From Argentina anserina (taxonomy: Eukaryota > Streptophyta > Magnoliopsida > Rosales > Rosaceae), in NCBI RefSeq assembly GCF_933775445.1, contig NC_065875.1:21885555-21949554 (forward strand): 64,000 nucleotides of DNA. The letters are read 5' to 3'. The position numbers and the translations under genes were made by a program. Below, piece by piece: positions 11,455-24,399 of this stretch. A model generated the notes under the pieces. That model was not told where the DNA came from, made no database searches, and was given only the letters and a program-made list of their open reading frames with translations. The first letter of the stretch is position 1. The number at the start of each line of letters is the position of its first letter.

Positions 11455-13419
11455 ATGGAAATTCAGTTTCAAAGACATGTCATCTTTGGGGCTGTGATTT
11501 GGGCAACAACGCTTCTGAGTCCTAGCACTTGTTCAAAACCATGTTATTTTCCGGCCATATTCAACTTCGGAGACTCAAACTCAGACACCGGAGGCCTGTC
11601 CGCGGCGTTCGGGCAAGCCCCTTACCCCAATGGAGAGACATATTTTCGAACACCTTCCGGGCGTTATTCCGATGGTCGTCTTATAATTGATTTCATAGGT
11701 ATTTCTCCAACACCAGTTTCTTACATCTTCTTGTTTAATTCTGTTCAATTTGGGGTTTTTACTAGCATCAAATCTGGAACTGTTATACATGTGAGTGAAG
11801 TAACTGCCATTTTATGAAGGGTTTGGATCAGTTCAACTTGATCTGGTCGTGTATGTATAAAGTTGAAAAACAGGACCAGTTGTTCTGCTTTTGCATATGC
11901 ATTATTTAACAGCAATGCCAATGCCAGACATGTATGCCAAAAAAATTGGGTTCTTTCTTATCCTATACTTACTAGGAACACACTACAATGCCACTCGTGA
12001 CCTGAGGCATTGTAACTTTGAACTATTTTGCTACAGAATCATAGGTTTATTCTAGGGTGAATTCTTCTAACTTTAGATCTATTTACATGACTAACATGAG
12101 CAAAAAAAAAAACTTACTGAAGTATATGCATCTTATTGCTCTCGTTGTTTTGAAGCTGAAAGCTTGAGACTACCTCATCTGAGTGCATTTTTAGACTCGG
12201 TTGGATCAAACTTCAGCCACGGAGCGAATTTTGCGACTGCAGGATCAACCATTAGACCCCCAAACATGACCATCCAATATGGACCTAGTCCTGTTTCCTT
12301 AGATGTGCAGTCTGTCGAGTTCTCAGACTTCCATAGAAGATCGCAAATTTATCGCAAAAAAGGTTACTCATTTTCACTTCTACATCTGTTCTAGAATAAA
12401 CTGTTGCATTCTAACTGTTGTTGATGAAGTTGGGATTGTTTGTAAACTGGTGTAGGGGAGATTTTTGAGAAAATGCTTCCCAGAGAAGAGTTCTTTTCTC
12501 AAGCACTATATACATTTGACATTGGCCAAAACGATCTCACTGCTGGTTACAAGCTTAACATGACAATTGAACAAATCAAGGCCTATGTTCCAGATGTGCT
12601 AGTCCAGTTCTCAAATGTCATCAAGGTTCGTTTTTTCTTTTCTTTTGGTTTTACATCAAGGGAACCTAAAGAATGAATGATCTTGAATCAATGGATGTTG
12701 CATATAGACATCACTGATCACTCCATAAGCTTGACATGTTGTTATGTGATACAGAATGTGTATAATCAAGGAGGAAGGACATTTTGGATCCACAACACAG
12801 GCCCAGTGGGCTGCTTACCCTATATTCTGGATCGCTTCTTTGTAAACCCGGCCGAATATAACAAGTACGGATGTGCAAGTCCGTTCAATGATGTCGCCCA
12901 ATTCTTCAACCAAAGATTAAAGGAAGCTGTGGTTCAGCTTGAGAAAGAACTTCCCATGGCTGCAATCACCTATGTAGATATCTACTCAGTGAAGTACACC
13001 CTCATTACTCGTGCCAAGAAATATGGTACTAGTAATTCACATTCCTTAATCACGTAATGAGTTTTCTATATATTTTGAATTTAAGATGAATTTGTATGTG
13101 TAAATTCACAAATGAAGTCATGAATTTGAATGAACTTGTAGGATTCGAGAAGCCGCTTGTAGCGTGTTGTGGTCATGGTGGGAAATACAATTACAACCTA
13201 CATGAGAAGTGTGGGGCGAAGAAGACTATCAACGGCAAAGAGGTTGTAATTGCTAACTCATGCAATGATCCAACGACTAAGATTAATTGGGACGGGACGC
13301 ATTTCACCGAGGCCGCCAACAAATGGATTTTCCGACAAATTGTTAACGGAGCTTTTTCCGATCCACCAAACCCTTTGGATATGGCTTGTCAAAGAAGAAA
13401 CATAAAGAATCGTGTTTAG
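11455..13419 (+). CDS. GDSL esterase/lipase, tandem copy C
   Basis: Third tandem GDSL gene. Exons: 11455-11698, 12156-12362, 12456-12625, 12755-13025, 13142-13419; 389 residues. N-terminal hydrophobic signal peptide (about residues 9-26). Blocks: [37 protein letters not shown]. Several N-glycosylation sequons (such as NFS, NMT) fit a secreted protein. Exon phases match copies A and B: after exon 1 phase 1, exon 2 phase 1, exon 3 phase 0, exon 4 phase 1. C and B are closer to each other than to A by motif wording (GHGGKYN near the C-terminus in both, GGQGDS in A). This suggests A split off first. Confidence 0.92.
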
Positions 13420-14512
13420 ACAGTGGATATGAGTTCGAGTTGTTTCTTCTTGGTTTTCAAATATTATGCAGAGTTGTTTTACAATTCATAGTATGTGATC
13501 TTCTGATGCCACAAAACATGATCCTAGTGCTCATTAAAAACATTATTACACCAAACTCCACACATTCGTTTGGTACTTCTACTTTTCATGTTGGATAAGT
13601 GATCGCAAACATGTGTGTGTGAAAATACTTCAACATGATCAGAGATAATAAAATGCTAAAGCAACATTACGGTATAGAAATTAATTTGCAAGCAACTGTT
13701 AACATTTGAAATAAGATGTTGGCGGATACTAAAATCACATCATCTTCATCGATGTATCTCTACGCATCTAAGATCAATTTGAAAGTGTAAATTTGAAACA
13801 TTAGAGGACAATTCATTATAAGCATCAACACGTCTACTGAAGTCAAGAACATATAATTATAGAAAGACAACTATATATATAATTAGAACTTGATGTATAT
13901 ATTTATATAACTACTAGAACAAAATCTTCTATACGCCTCTTTCGAATGCAATCTTTCGATGAGCAAGAACCGACTTGCTGGTGACGAGAAGAGTACAGAG
14001 ACCAGGTATTTATAGTGAAAGCATCATAATATACAAAACCCTCTCGTAGAAGGTGTTAATATCTCACATAGCTGAAATAACTATGTTTCGTTTGAGTCAT
14101 GTTCTTTAGTTATTCTCACTATATTCATACAGTAAATGCATAACAATAACTATTGTACTATATATTTAGTAATAATAACTTGTAATTGTTCAACTTCAGT
14201 CTACACAATTTCCTCAAATATGCTCATCGCAAGTGTGCAATGATTCCAAATGAGTTGATAACATTTTCTCTCTGTGAAGTTGCCTGTTACTCGTACTTAC
14301 AAACACTTCTCTACAGTACTATCTAAAACATGCATTACAACTAAACTGGATGCTCTAAACTTGGTCTGAACTCAACTACTCAAGTACATTACAGATATAA
14401 GATTGATCAGAAAAAATACATGTATACCATCACCTTCCAACTGTGGAAAAATATTATCGAAGGGAAGCTCATGAATCAAATACAAGGAGTTTAATCAGAG
14501 AAGCCAAAGTTG
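13420..14512. other. Intergenic DNA between convergent GDSL-C and polygalacturonase
   Basis: AT-rich DNA with no recognisable gene. It holds the 3' flanks of two convergent genes. No repeat with clear ends was seen. Confidence 0.4.
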
Positions 14513-16654
14513 CTAGCATAGATGCTGATGGTCATGTGATTTTGCTATTCTCTTGACTGGGTTTGCATCTCTTCTCAAGCAGTAGTCTATGCTCGACGGA
14601 ACCAAAGGAGCTTGTGATTTTCCATAAGAGTTCCAACACAGAGCGTGCTGAAATCTCTGATACACTGCTGAAGGCTTGAGCTGAATATCAATAAGATCAA
14701 TATCTATGCATGGAACGTCGCTGCTGCAAGCAAGATGTACAGGCTGCACTGAAAAAGTGCCAATTATTTGGTCATATTTCACACCTGAGATTGCTACCGC
14801 TCCTGTTTGGTTCTTGCAAGACTTCTTGTCACAGTAGTACTGGTCTATCATCATAGGAACCTTCACATTCAAAACTTGGATATTGGAAAACGATACGTTC
14901 TTCACAGACCCAATGCCTCCCTGCGGAAGGGTTTAATCAGAAAAATGAGCTGGCGGTTAAGGTGTTTATATATTTGTAAATTTGGTGGTTAGTACCTGCC
15001 AAGTTTTGATCCTGACTCCTGAAAGAGTGTTCTGAAATGAAATGTCATTGACAATTATATCTGAGACACAAGCAACACTTCTGTCTTTTCCTAGTCCTCC
15101 TAGACTGTGAAATGAGAAGAAAATTTGTAGAGTTTCAGAATCAGAGATAACATGAAATATATACCAAGAATTAGAAATACCATGATCGTTTCAAAATTTA
15201 GTATTCTATGTGAATGTACCTTATGCCATGGCCAGGGCCACAACTGATATGGTGAACATGAACGTTGGAGCAACCAGTTTGTATGGATATACAGTCATCT
15301 CCTGTTAGAAAGAGAAACAACTTTAGAGTTTAATAATCTGGATTCTAAGAGTTGCAATGTAAGTTTGGCAAATTGTATTTGTTTTTTCTCTGCTTACTTT
15401 ACAGAAGTTATGTTTCAATGATACTTTACTGTCAAAAAGAGTTTCAGATATATGTTTCTGTAATCTTTACAGGTCCAAGTGCGCAACACAATATATAGGC
15501 ACTCTCTATAGTTTAACTGGCACTGACAACTTTAAAGGTGAAAGTTACTGCCTGATCGATTCTTACCACAACCAATAGTAGAATGATGAATTTCGACGTT
15601 TTGGGTGTTCTGCAAGTGAATTCCATCAGTATTTGGGCTATTTTCTGGTGAAGATATGGTAATGTTGTCAACTTTGATCCCGCTAGAGCTGTCAAATTTC
15701 AAATGGCACTGAGGGCTGTTTATGATTCTAATATCTCGTACCGTCACATCATAGCTTGAAAAGAATCTTAAAGCCTGCATTTAAATGTGTACAAGTGAGC
15801 AAATTATCATAAAATCATTAAGTTGAAAGTAATATTTTGTATTTTTTTGGAACTAGGTAAAATAAAGAAGATTTACAGTCGGTTTGGATTTAGGGATATG
15901 CTTATTGGACTTCTTCTGCAAGTAATAGACTTTAGAGGAAGAGGAACTACTAGTCCACCAGTCAGAGCCCTGGCCATCAACAACGCCGGTGCCCTGAATG
16001 GTGAAGTTATGAACCCATTTGAAGTTTATCCACTGGAACAGACTGGACTTTGACCATAAACCAACTTTTGGAGGAGCCATTAGAGTTCCATCTATCTGTT
16101 TAGTACAAACTCACATTAATACTCAGTTAATTGTTAATTCAGCAACAGAGTTAAAGAGATGAATGTAAATTAACCTGAAGAACAAGGTCAGGCATACAAG
16201 GGCCTTGAAGAGTTACTGGCTTGATGAGGAACTTGAGTCCTGAAGGGATTTCTACAGTAGCCCCATTCACTTTGCAGGCAGCTTTCCATGCCGCTATGAG
16301 CGCCTGGTTTCATCTCAAGACTATTTAGAAGATATTCTACCAGAAAACACACAAAGATGAATGCAAATTAACACATACAAGTATCCGTTCTTTTACCTTA
16401 GAATCGTCGGAGACACCATCGCCCTTGGCTCCAAATGACAAGACAGAAAAGGAACCATATTGAGGAACTGGAGTTGGAGAAGGACAAGGCAAATGTGAAT
16501 CATGAGTGTTATTACCACCTTTTTGATGTTTATGAGGTTTGCTCTTCTTAGTTTGGTGCTTTCTCGCCTCAACTGAAGTTATGGAAAATGTGACAAGAAC
16601 AAACAAGAAAAATAGTAGTAGAGTAGATGAAATTATGCTTCTCTTCATCTGCAT
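14513..16654 (-). CDS. Polygalacturonase (glycoside hydrolase family 28)
   Basis: Hydrolyses alpha-1,4 galacturonan in wall pectin. Exons on the minus strand, 5' to 3': 16654-16397, 16303-16175, 16095-15877, 15774-15567, 15301-15220, 15104-14996, 14920-14513; 470 residues. Signal peptide about residues 1-30, then a basic His/Lys-rich stretch and a proline-rich linker (CPSPTPVP) before the GH28 start [12 protein letters not shown]. All four GH28 signatures are present: NTD (about 250-252), G-DD (272-274), GPGHG with catalytic His 296, and RIK (330-332). Asp 252, 273 and 274 would be the catalytic acids. The basic N-terminal extension resembles the Arabidopsis At1g48100-type clade. A second ATG two codons in (16648) could also start. 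Intact, with no frameshift seen. Confidence 0.92.
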
Positions 16655-16773
16655 TATGTGCTTCTGCTTAAAGTCGAGAACTGCACGTTCTTGTTTTCGA
16701 GTTTCAGGACGCTAGAAGTAGTCTGCCTCTTGAAGCAGAATGGAAGTTAAGGCAGTTATAAACTTATAAACAG

Positions 16774-16781
16774 TTTATATA
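16774..16781 (-). promoter_or_regulatory. TATA box candidate for polygalacturonase
   Basis: TATATAAA on the minus strand, about 120 bases upstream of the polygalacturonase start codon. Motif and position only. Confidence 0.5.
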
Positions 16782-18949
16782 GGGGTCACTGGCCTTGCTT
16801 GGATTCTAATTAATAGTTGATACTGATCATAAATAAATAGAAATACCCTTCATTTCTAGTAGTACTTTCTAGACTGCTAGCTTTTTCTTCAATGAGCATG
16901 CCTTTAAATCCGTTTAACTCTAACTGATCATGGCACTTCTTGGCCGGCTGCCTGGAATATACACTGTACTACACTAGCAATGAGATGCTCGCTCACTTTT
17001 TAATTTTTATACAATATGAAGAAATCCGAAATATATTCATAATATCAATATCTGAGCTCTGAGTCACACCAAATTACCTCTACCAAGATTATACAATGAT
17101 TTTGAACTGTATAAGCCATTTCTGTCTGTCTCTGAATGACTAGCTATTCTCATGTAACATCAGAGCTTAGTCCGATCTTCATGCAGCATTAAGCATTGTG
17201 CTTTCCCATTCACCATACCTTCTTAATTGATATAAATAGTAATCATGAACATGTGCAAATTAACCAATGCCTTCGATCATCTGTTTAGCTATAAGCTAGG
17301 TGCATATAAACCATCGATGATCGATGAGGTAGTCTGTTCCCTAGCCTCCATCTAAGTTAATCGTGACAAACCATTATTTTCTGTAGTGGAAGCTGGATGA
17401 GGAACAATTATGCTTGAGTGAATATATAGGATATTGGATAACATTCTTCAGCCTTAATGACCTGGTATCATAGTATATATGAAAGTGCTGCAATCTAAAT
17501 GTTCAGTGATCTGGATTCCTGCACTAATTCTCGTCTTGTATGCGAAAGATGACAATTATTATTTTGGCTTCACCGATTAAAGACAAACATATATCATTAT
17601 TGAAGAACAACATTGCCATTTCAAGTCGATTAGGAGTTCTTCTACCATTTAATAAGGGGTGGCACTATAACCTAACTTGTATAATAAAATCAGTGTCATC
17701 ACGAAGTGCATGTTTTACTTTCCAGTAGAAGTTTGATGTAAATTGAGAAGGATAGTAGTTGGTGGTCCTAGGTTTTGAGTTAAAAACTGCAAGCAGACAA
17801 ATGAGAGTTGGTGACTCGAGAACTGACCAATTCCTGCTGCGAGTGTCCTATATAATAGTTACAATGTTAGAAACCAACTTAGCCGGAGAAGAATAATGCT
17901 GCACAGGAATGGCAAAAAGGTTGAACAAGAAGACTACTGATGCAGTAGAGAAAGTGGTGAATCTCTCTGTTCTTTTTGTTTGGAGCATGAACAAAAGGAG
18001 TGGCAGGTATTTTAGTTACAAGTTGGAGAAGCCATTAGAAAATTACTCCCGGTTCGGTGGTGCTTTTATTTTAGTACAGCCGGCCGGCCTGGAGCTCCTT
18101 TTTTCTGGTGAAAAGAGAGAAGAGACCATGGTGGTTCACACGTTCAGGCAAAGCTAGGTTAAGCAAGTGTGATTATTGGAAAAGGGAAAAAGGAAGCAAA
18201 AAATGATTCGGGGTTTTCTAGTTCTTGTTTGTCTGTGTCTTCTTGTTCTCGCACGCCGAGGGCCACAGGTGTGTGGGTCACTGGTCGGTGCCATTATGCA
18301 GCGCAGCATCATCTTCATCAAGTTCTGCCCTTCTGCATGAACAAGTCAGTCATGAGTTCATGAATCATGAACCTATGGTTACGAACTTACGGGTGTGCCA
18401 ATGTTATGCTGTAGAGATGCAGGTACTTTCAATATAACACACCAAGTGACACAACTATATATGAGAAAATCTAGCACCGAAAGTGTAGTGTTATGTATTG
18501 TTGGAAAATAGGGTGTCATCTTGCAATAAGGTGTTGGAGTGAATTAAATTTGCCCTCCCTAAGACTCTAAACACAATTATTAAAAATTTACTATGAGATT
18601 TCCAAACTTTTATACAAAAATAAAAATTCCCACCGTTGTTTTTGTTGTAGAGATATTCGTAATTTCGTTACTAATTAATTTAAAATCTATAACAAGTTTG
18701 ATATATTATAATATGATTTTGAATCAGAACTAAATGTAAATTTAAATCTTAAATTAAAGCTCCACTAACAGTCTAGCATTAAGCAGCAGATTGGAGATTA
18801 CAATTATTGTAATAGCAGTCAATCAATTAAATATGTTTAGTACGAGATGGACTCACAACATCACGGTGCTTACACTTTTTGGTACAGGAACATTGTTTAT
18901 TACAGGTGATCAATAATGTTCTACTAGCAAGCTGATATATATATATATA
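16782..18949. other. Intergenic DNA
   Basis: More than 2 kb with no gene I can support. Short frames at 17909-18157 and 18169-18437 have no family resemblance and no splice-consistent partner. The right edge runs into a short (TA)n tract at 18936-18949. Confidence 0.4.
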
Positions 18950-19360
18950 CAGGCCTTCTTGGCTGCGGAGGTCCATATCAAGATTTTGGTGCGGATTTCC
19001 ATCTTTTTATCACTTTTTAATTGACTTTTCTCATCTCCACCGTCTAGTATGTAGATAATATTGTGTAGATCATCTATGCAAAATTTCAGCCAATTTGGTA
19101 ATCGTTAAGGCACTCAAAATTGTGTTTTTATGTTAAAAATATGAACGGTAACGGTTCGACAGAATTCGGTCCGTCCATTTGTTATTCGATTTTGAGGGCC
19201 TTAACGATTACCAAATTGGCTGAAATTTTGCACAGATGATCTACACAATATTATCTAGATACTAGACGGTAGAGATGAGAAAATTCGATCAAAAAGTGGT
19301 AAAAAGATGGAAATCCGCACCAAAATCATTGGTGCAGACCTCCTTAGCTGAAAAAATCCG
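18950..19360. mobile_element. Hairpin MITE I in (TA)n
   Basis: Two inverted arms of about 180 bases around a short loop, bounded by (TA)n on both sides. Arms share gattttggtgcggatttcca near the ends and a core gatcatct..gcaaaatttcagcc further in. Related to the element at 20263-20698. No coding capacity. Confidence 0.75.
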
Positions 19361-19384
19361 TATATATATATATATATATATATA

Positions 19385-19795
19385 AAGTTTTTCACATAAG
19401 GAGGTCTTTATCTTAGCTTAAGGTATGAATTTTCATTTTTGACCAACTTCTCAATCGAGTTTTCACATCTTCACCGTCCAATATCTAGATTATAACGTAT
19501 AGATCATCTCTACAAAATTTCAGCCGATTTCATGACCGTTAAGGTATCGAACTACTCAAAACAATGGACATATTGAATTTGCCGAACCTGAACCATTCAT
19601 ATTTTGAGTAGAAAATCGAAGTTATAAGTAACTTAACGGTTATGGAATCGGTTGAAATTTTGTGGAGATGATCTATACGTTATTACCTAGATATTTGACG
19701 GTGGAGATGTGAAAACTAGATCGAAAAATTGGTCAAAAATAAAAATACGTACCTTAAGCTAAGATAAATACCTCCTTACTTTAAAAGCTCTGATA
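19385..19795. mobile_element. Hairpin MITE II
   Basis: Inverted arms (ends carry gaggtctttatcttagctta and its complement form) with the core gatcatctctacaaaatttc in both arms. It abuts MITE I through a (TA)n tract. A second copy lies at 54320-54730. Confidence 0.75.
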
Positions 19796-19799
19796 TATA

Positions 19800-19885
19800 A
19801 AGACCTCCTTATGTCAAATTAGATGAAATTTTGTAGAGATAATCCTGAATAACATACATAAATATAGAATTGCTTATAGTGTGTA
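19800..19885. mobile_element. Truncated hairpin MITE III fragment
   Basis: This stretch resembles one arm of MITE III (gaaatttt.tagagat.atc then ataacataca.aaatat). It looks like a remnant broken by, or adjacent to, the neighbouring insertions. Confidence 0.5.
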
Positions 19886-19899
19886 TATATATATATATA

Positions 19900-20247
19900 C
19901 AGTCCTTATCCAGAGTGAAGTTCCAATTTTGACACATTTTTCGATCAAATTTTTTCACCATAAGCGATTCAATATTTAGGTATGCTATTCAAGATCATCT
20001 CTACAAAATTTCATCTAATTTGACAATGGTTTGAGTTTTCAAAATTGATATTTACACGAACGGTTCACGTTGAACATTTTTAATTCATTCATTGATTTAA
20101 TCTAATTTCAATACATTAACGATGTCCGAATTAGAAGAAATTTTATAGAGATGATCTTAAATAGCATACCTAAATATTGAATCGCTTATGGTGAAAAAAA
20201 TTGACCAAAAAATGTGCTAAAATTGGAACTTCACTCTCAATAGGAAC
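19900..20247. mobile_element. Hairpin MITE III in (TA)n
   Basis: Inverted arms: the left reads gagtgaagttccaatttt and the right its near-complement. Inner motifs ataagcgattcaatattta and gatcatctctacaaaatttc occur in both arms. Flanked by (TA)n on both sides. No coding capacity. Confidence 0.75.
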
Positions 20248-20262
20248 TATATATATATATAT

Positions 20263-20697
20263 ACGGATTTTCTCAAATGCGGAGGTCCGCACCAATGGTT
20301 TTGGTGCGGATTTCCATTTTTTTACCACGTTTTGATCGAATTTTCTCATCTTCACCGTCTAGTATCTAGATAATATTGTGTAGATCATCTCTGCAAAATT
20401 GCAGCCAATTTGGTGATCATTAAGGCTCTCAAAATCGAATAACAAATGGACGGACCGAATTTTGTCGAACATGAACCGTTCATATTGTTAACCGAAAAAC
20501 GCAATTTTGAGGGCCTTAACGATTACCAAATTTGCTAAAATTGTGCAGAGATGATCTACACAATATTATCTAGATACTAAACGGTGGAGATGAAAAAATT
20601 CGATCAAAAAATGGTAAAAAGATGGAAATCCGCACCAAAATCTTGGTGCGGACCTCCGCACCAAAATCTTGGTGCGGACCTCCGCAGCCAAGAAGGG

Positions 20698-20698
<1 letters not shown>
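20263..20698. mobile_element. Hairpin MITE IV (same family as MITE I)
   Basis: Inverted arms with the same end motif (cggaggtccgcacc, ttttggtgcggatttcca) as MITE I. The right end holds a tandem duplication of a 26-base unit that contains a small palindrome (about 20635-20686). Bounded by (TA)n. Confidence 0.75.
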
Positions 20699-20769
<71 letters not shown>

Positions 20770-20776
20770 CTCTCTC
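20699..20776. repeat. (TA)33 then (TC)n microsatellite
   Basis: A pure TA tract of about 66 bases, followed by a short TC tract. Open frames reading through it as Ile-Tyr repeats are artefacts. Confidence 0.95.
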
Positions 20777-20840
20777 TATCTGCACGTCACAAAAATGTAT
20801 TAATTGTTCCTCCCTACGAGCTTCCAGTGCACTTGGGCTA

Positions 20841-20966
20841 ATGGGCCTTGTATTGGTGGCATTGTCCCTGCTCATAGTGCTCAGCCTAGTCTCACTGCAA
20901 GCGCACAAGTACCCACGACATGTCGTACATTCCACACACCACGGCGAGTCGCCGCGTGACAGTTAA
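20841..20966 (+). CDS. Possible small hydrophobic or secreted peptide, 41 codons
   Basis: Opens MGLVLVALSLLIVLSLVS, a strong hydrophobic segment of signal-peptide type, and ends in a basic, His-rich tail of about 22 residues. I do not recognise the family, and no exon extension is evident. It lies between the TA tract and the receptor-kinase promoter and may be chance. Confidence 0.18.
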   Translation: MGLVLVALSLLIVLSLVSLQAHKYPRHVVHSTHHGESPRDS

Positions 20967-21391
20967 CAGTAGTAAAGCCCCCACATGGCTCCTCCCCACC
21001 ATTTTTCCCGGTCAAACAAATCAGCAAGCTCTACTTACTGTTTTCCTGATCATTCTTTACACGCTCACACCTTCCGTCTCCGTCACGGCGTCACTCCCAG
21101 CCGTTGACGCTTTACTTTGACTTTCTCTGCAAAACTAAGTATCTAACCCATCCCATCGATCATCATCAATAAATCTTTGCCCTTATCACACTACTATATT
21201 AATTACCTGCAGGGTACGTAACCGAGTCAACCCAAGTACCCAACCACCATTCGTCCATCCGGCCCTGTTCTCACCACCACCACCACCATCATCATCTAAG
21301 CTATGCTAGTAATTAATCATATCCAGCAACCCATAATTACCTACAGAGATTGAACCAATCAAGCCTTTAGAAGCTTGACTGCAACTTCAGA
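20967..21391. other. Upstream region of first receptor-like kinase
   Basis: No gene is supported. A CAC/CAT trinucleotide run is seen near 21271-21295. This is presumably promoter and leader of the downstream kinase gene. Confidence 0.4.
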
Positions 21392-23905
<2,514 letters not shown>

Positions 23906-24394
23906 GCTACATATAGGACCTGCATCAAAACAATCGTTTCTAAATTCTATCTCCCCAAACTCTTGAGGAAGAGATGGTTCAACTCAAGTAATGCACTTGC
24001 TGCAACAATCAGATGATGACTGATACAACCCTGCAGCTTTTGAGTTTGTTAAATTCTGGATTAGGATATATCAAATTTTCTGTAGACACTTTCGATAGGG
24101 CAGGAAAAATATGCCTACACCATGTATCTTTTATGTGAATATGTTTCAGTATATATTCTCAGAGTAAAATTTCATGTATATACTTTTGTCTTAATCAAAT
24201 CAGCAATTAATTCAAGTAGGCGAATGATCAAAGAATTTGACTTTGTTGAAAGATACGTACACAGTTGCAGTCAGCAGTCAGCAAAAGCAATTGGTCGTTT
24301 TCTTATTGCAAATTGCAAAGAAATTTCAAGAGTATCATGTTAAGAATTGCGTGGCTTTCGTGTAAACGAAACTCAAATTAGCTCACAGTTGATT
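23906..24394. other. 3' flank of receptor-like kinase copy 1
   Basis: Presumed 3' UTR and flank, without a gene. It ends at the 5-bp target duplication atagc (24395-24399) of the LTR element. Confidence 0.45.
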
Positions 24395-24399
24395 ATAGC

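Noticed and set aside
17909..18437. Possible small genes between polygalacturonase and the MITE cluster
   Set aside because: No recognisable motif, signal peptide or splice-consistent partner; composition is like surrounding intergenic DNA.
20584..20935. Open frames with long Ile-Tyr repeats on both strands
   Set aside because: They are translations of the (TA)n tract and the MITE arms.
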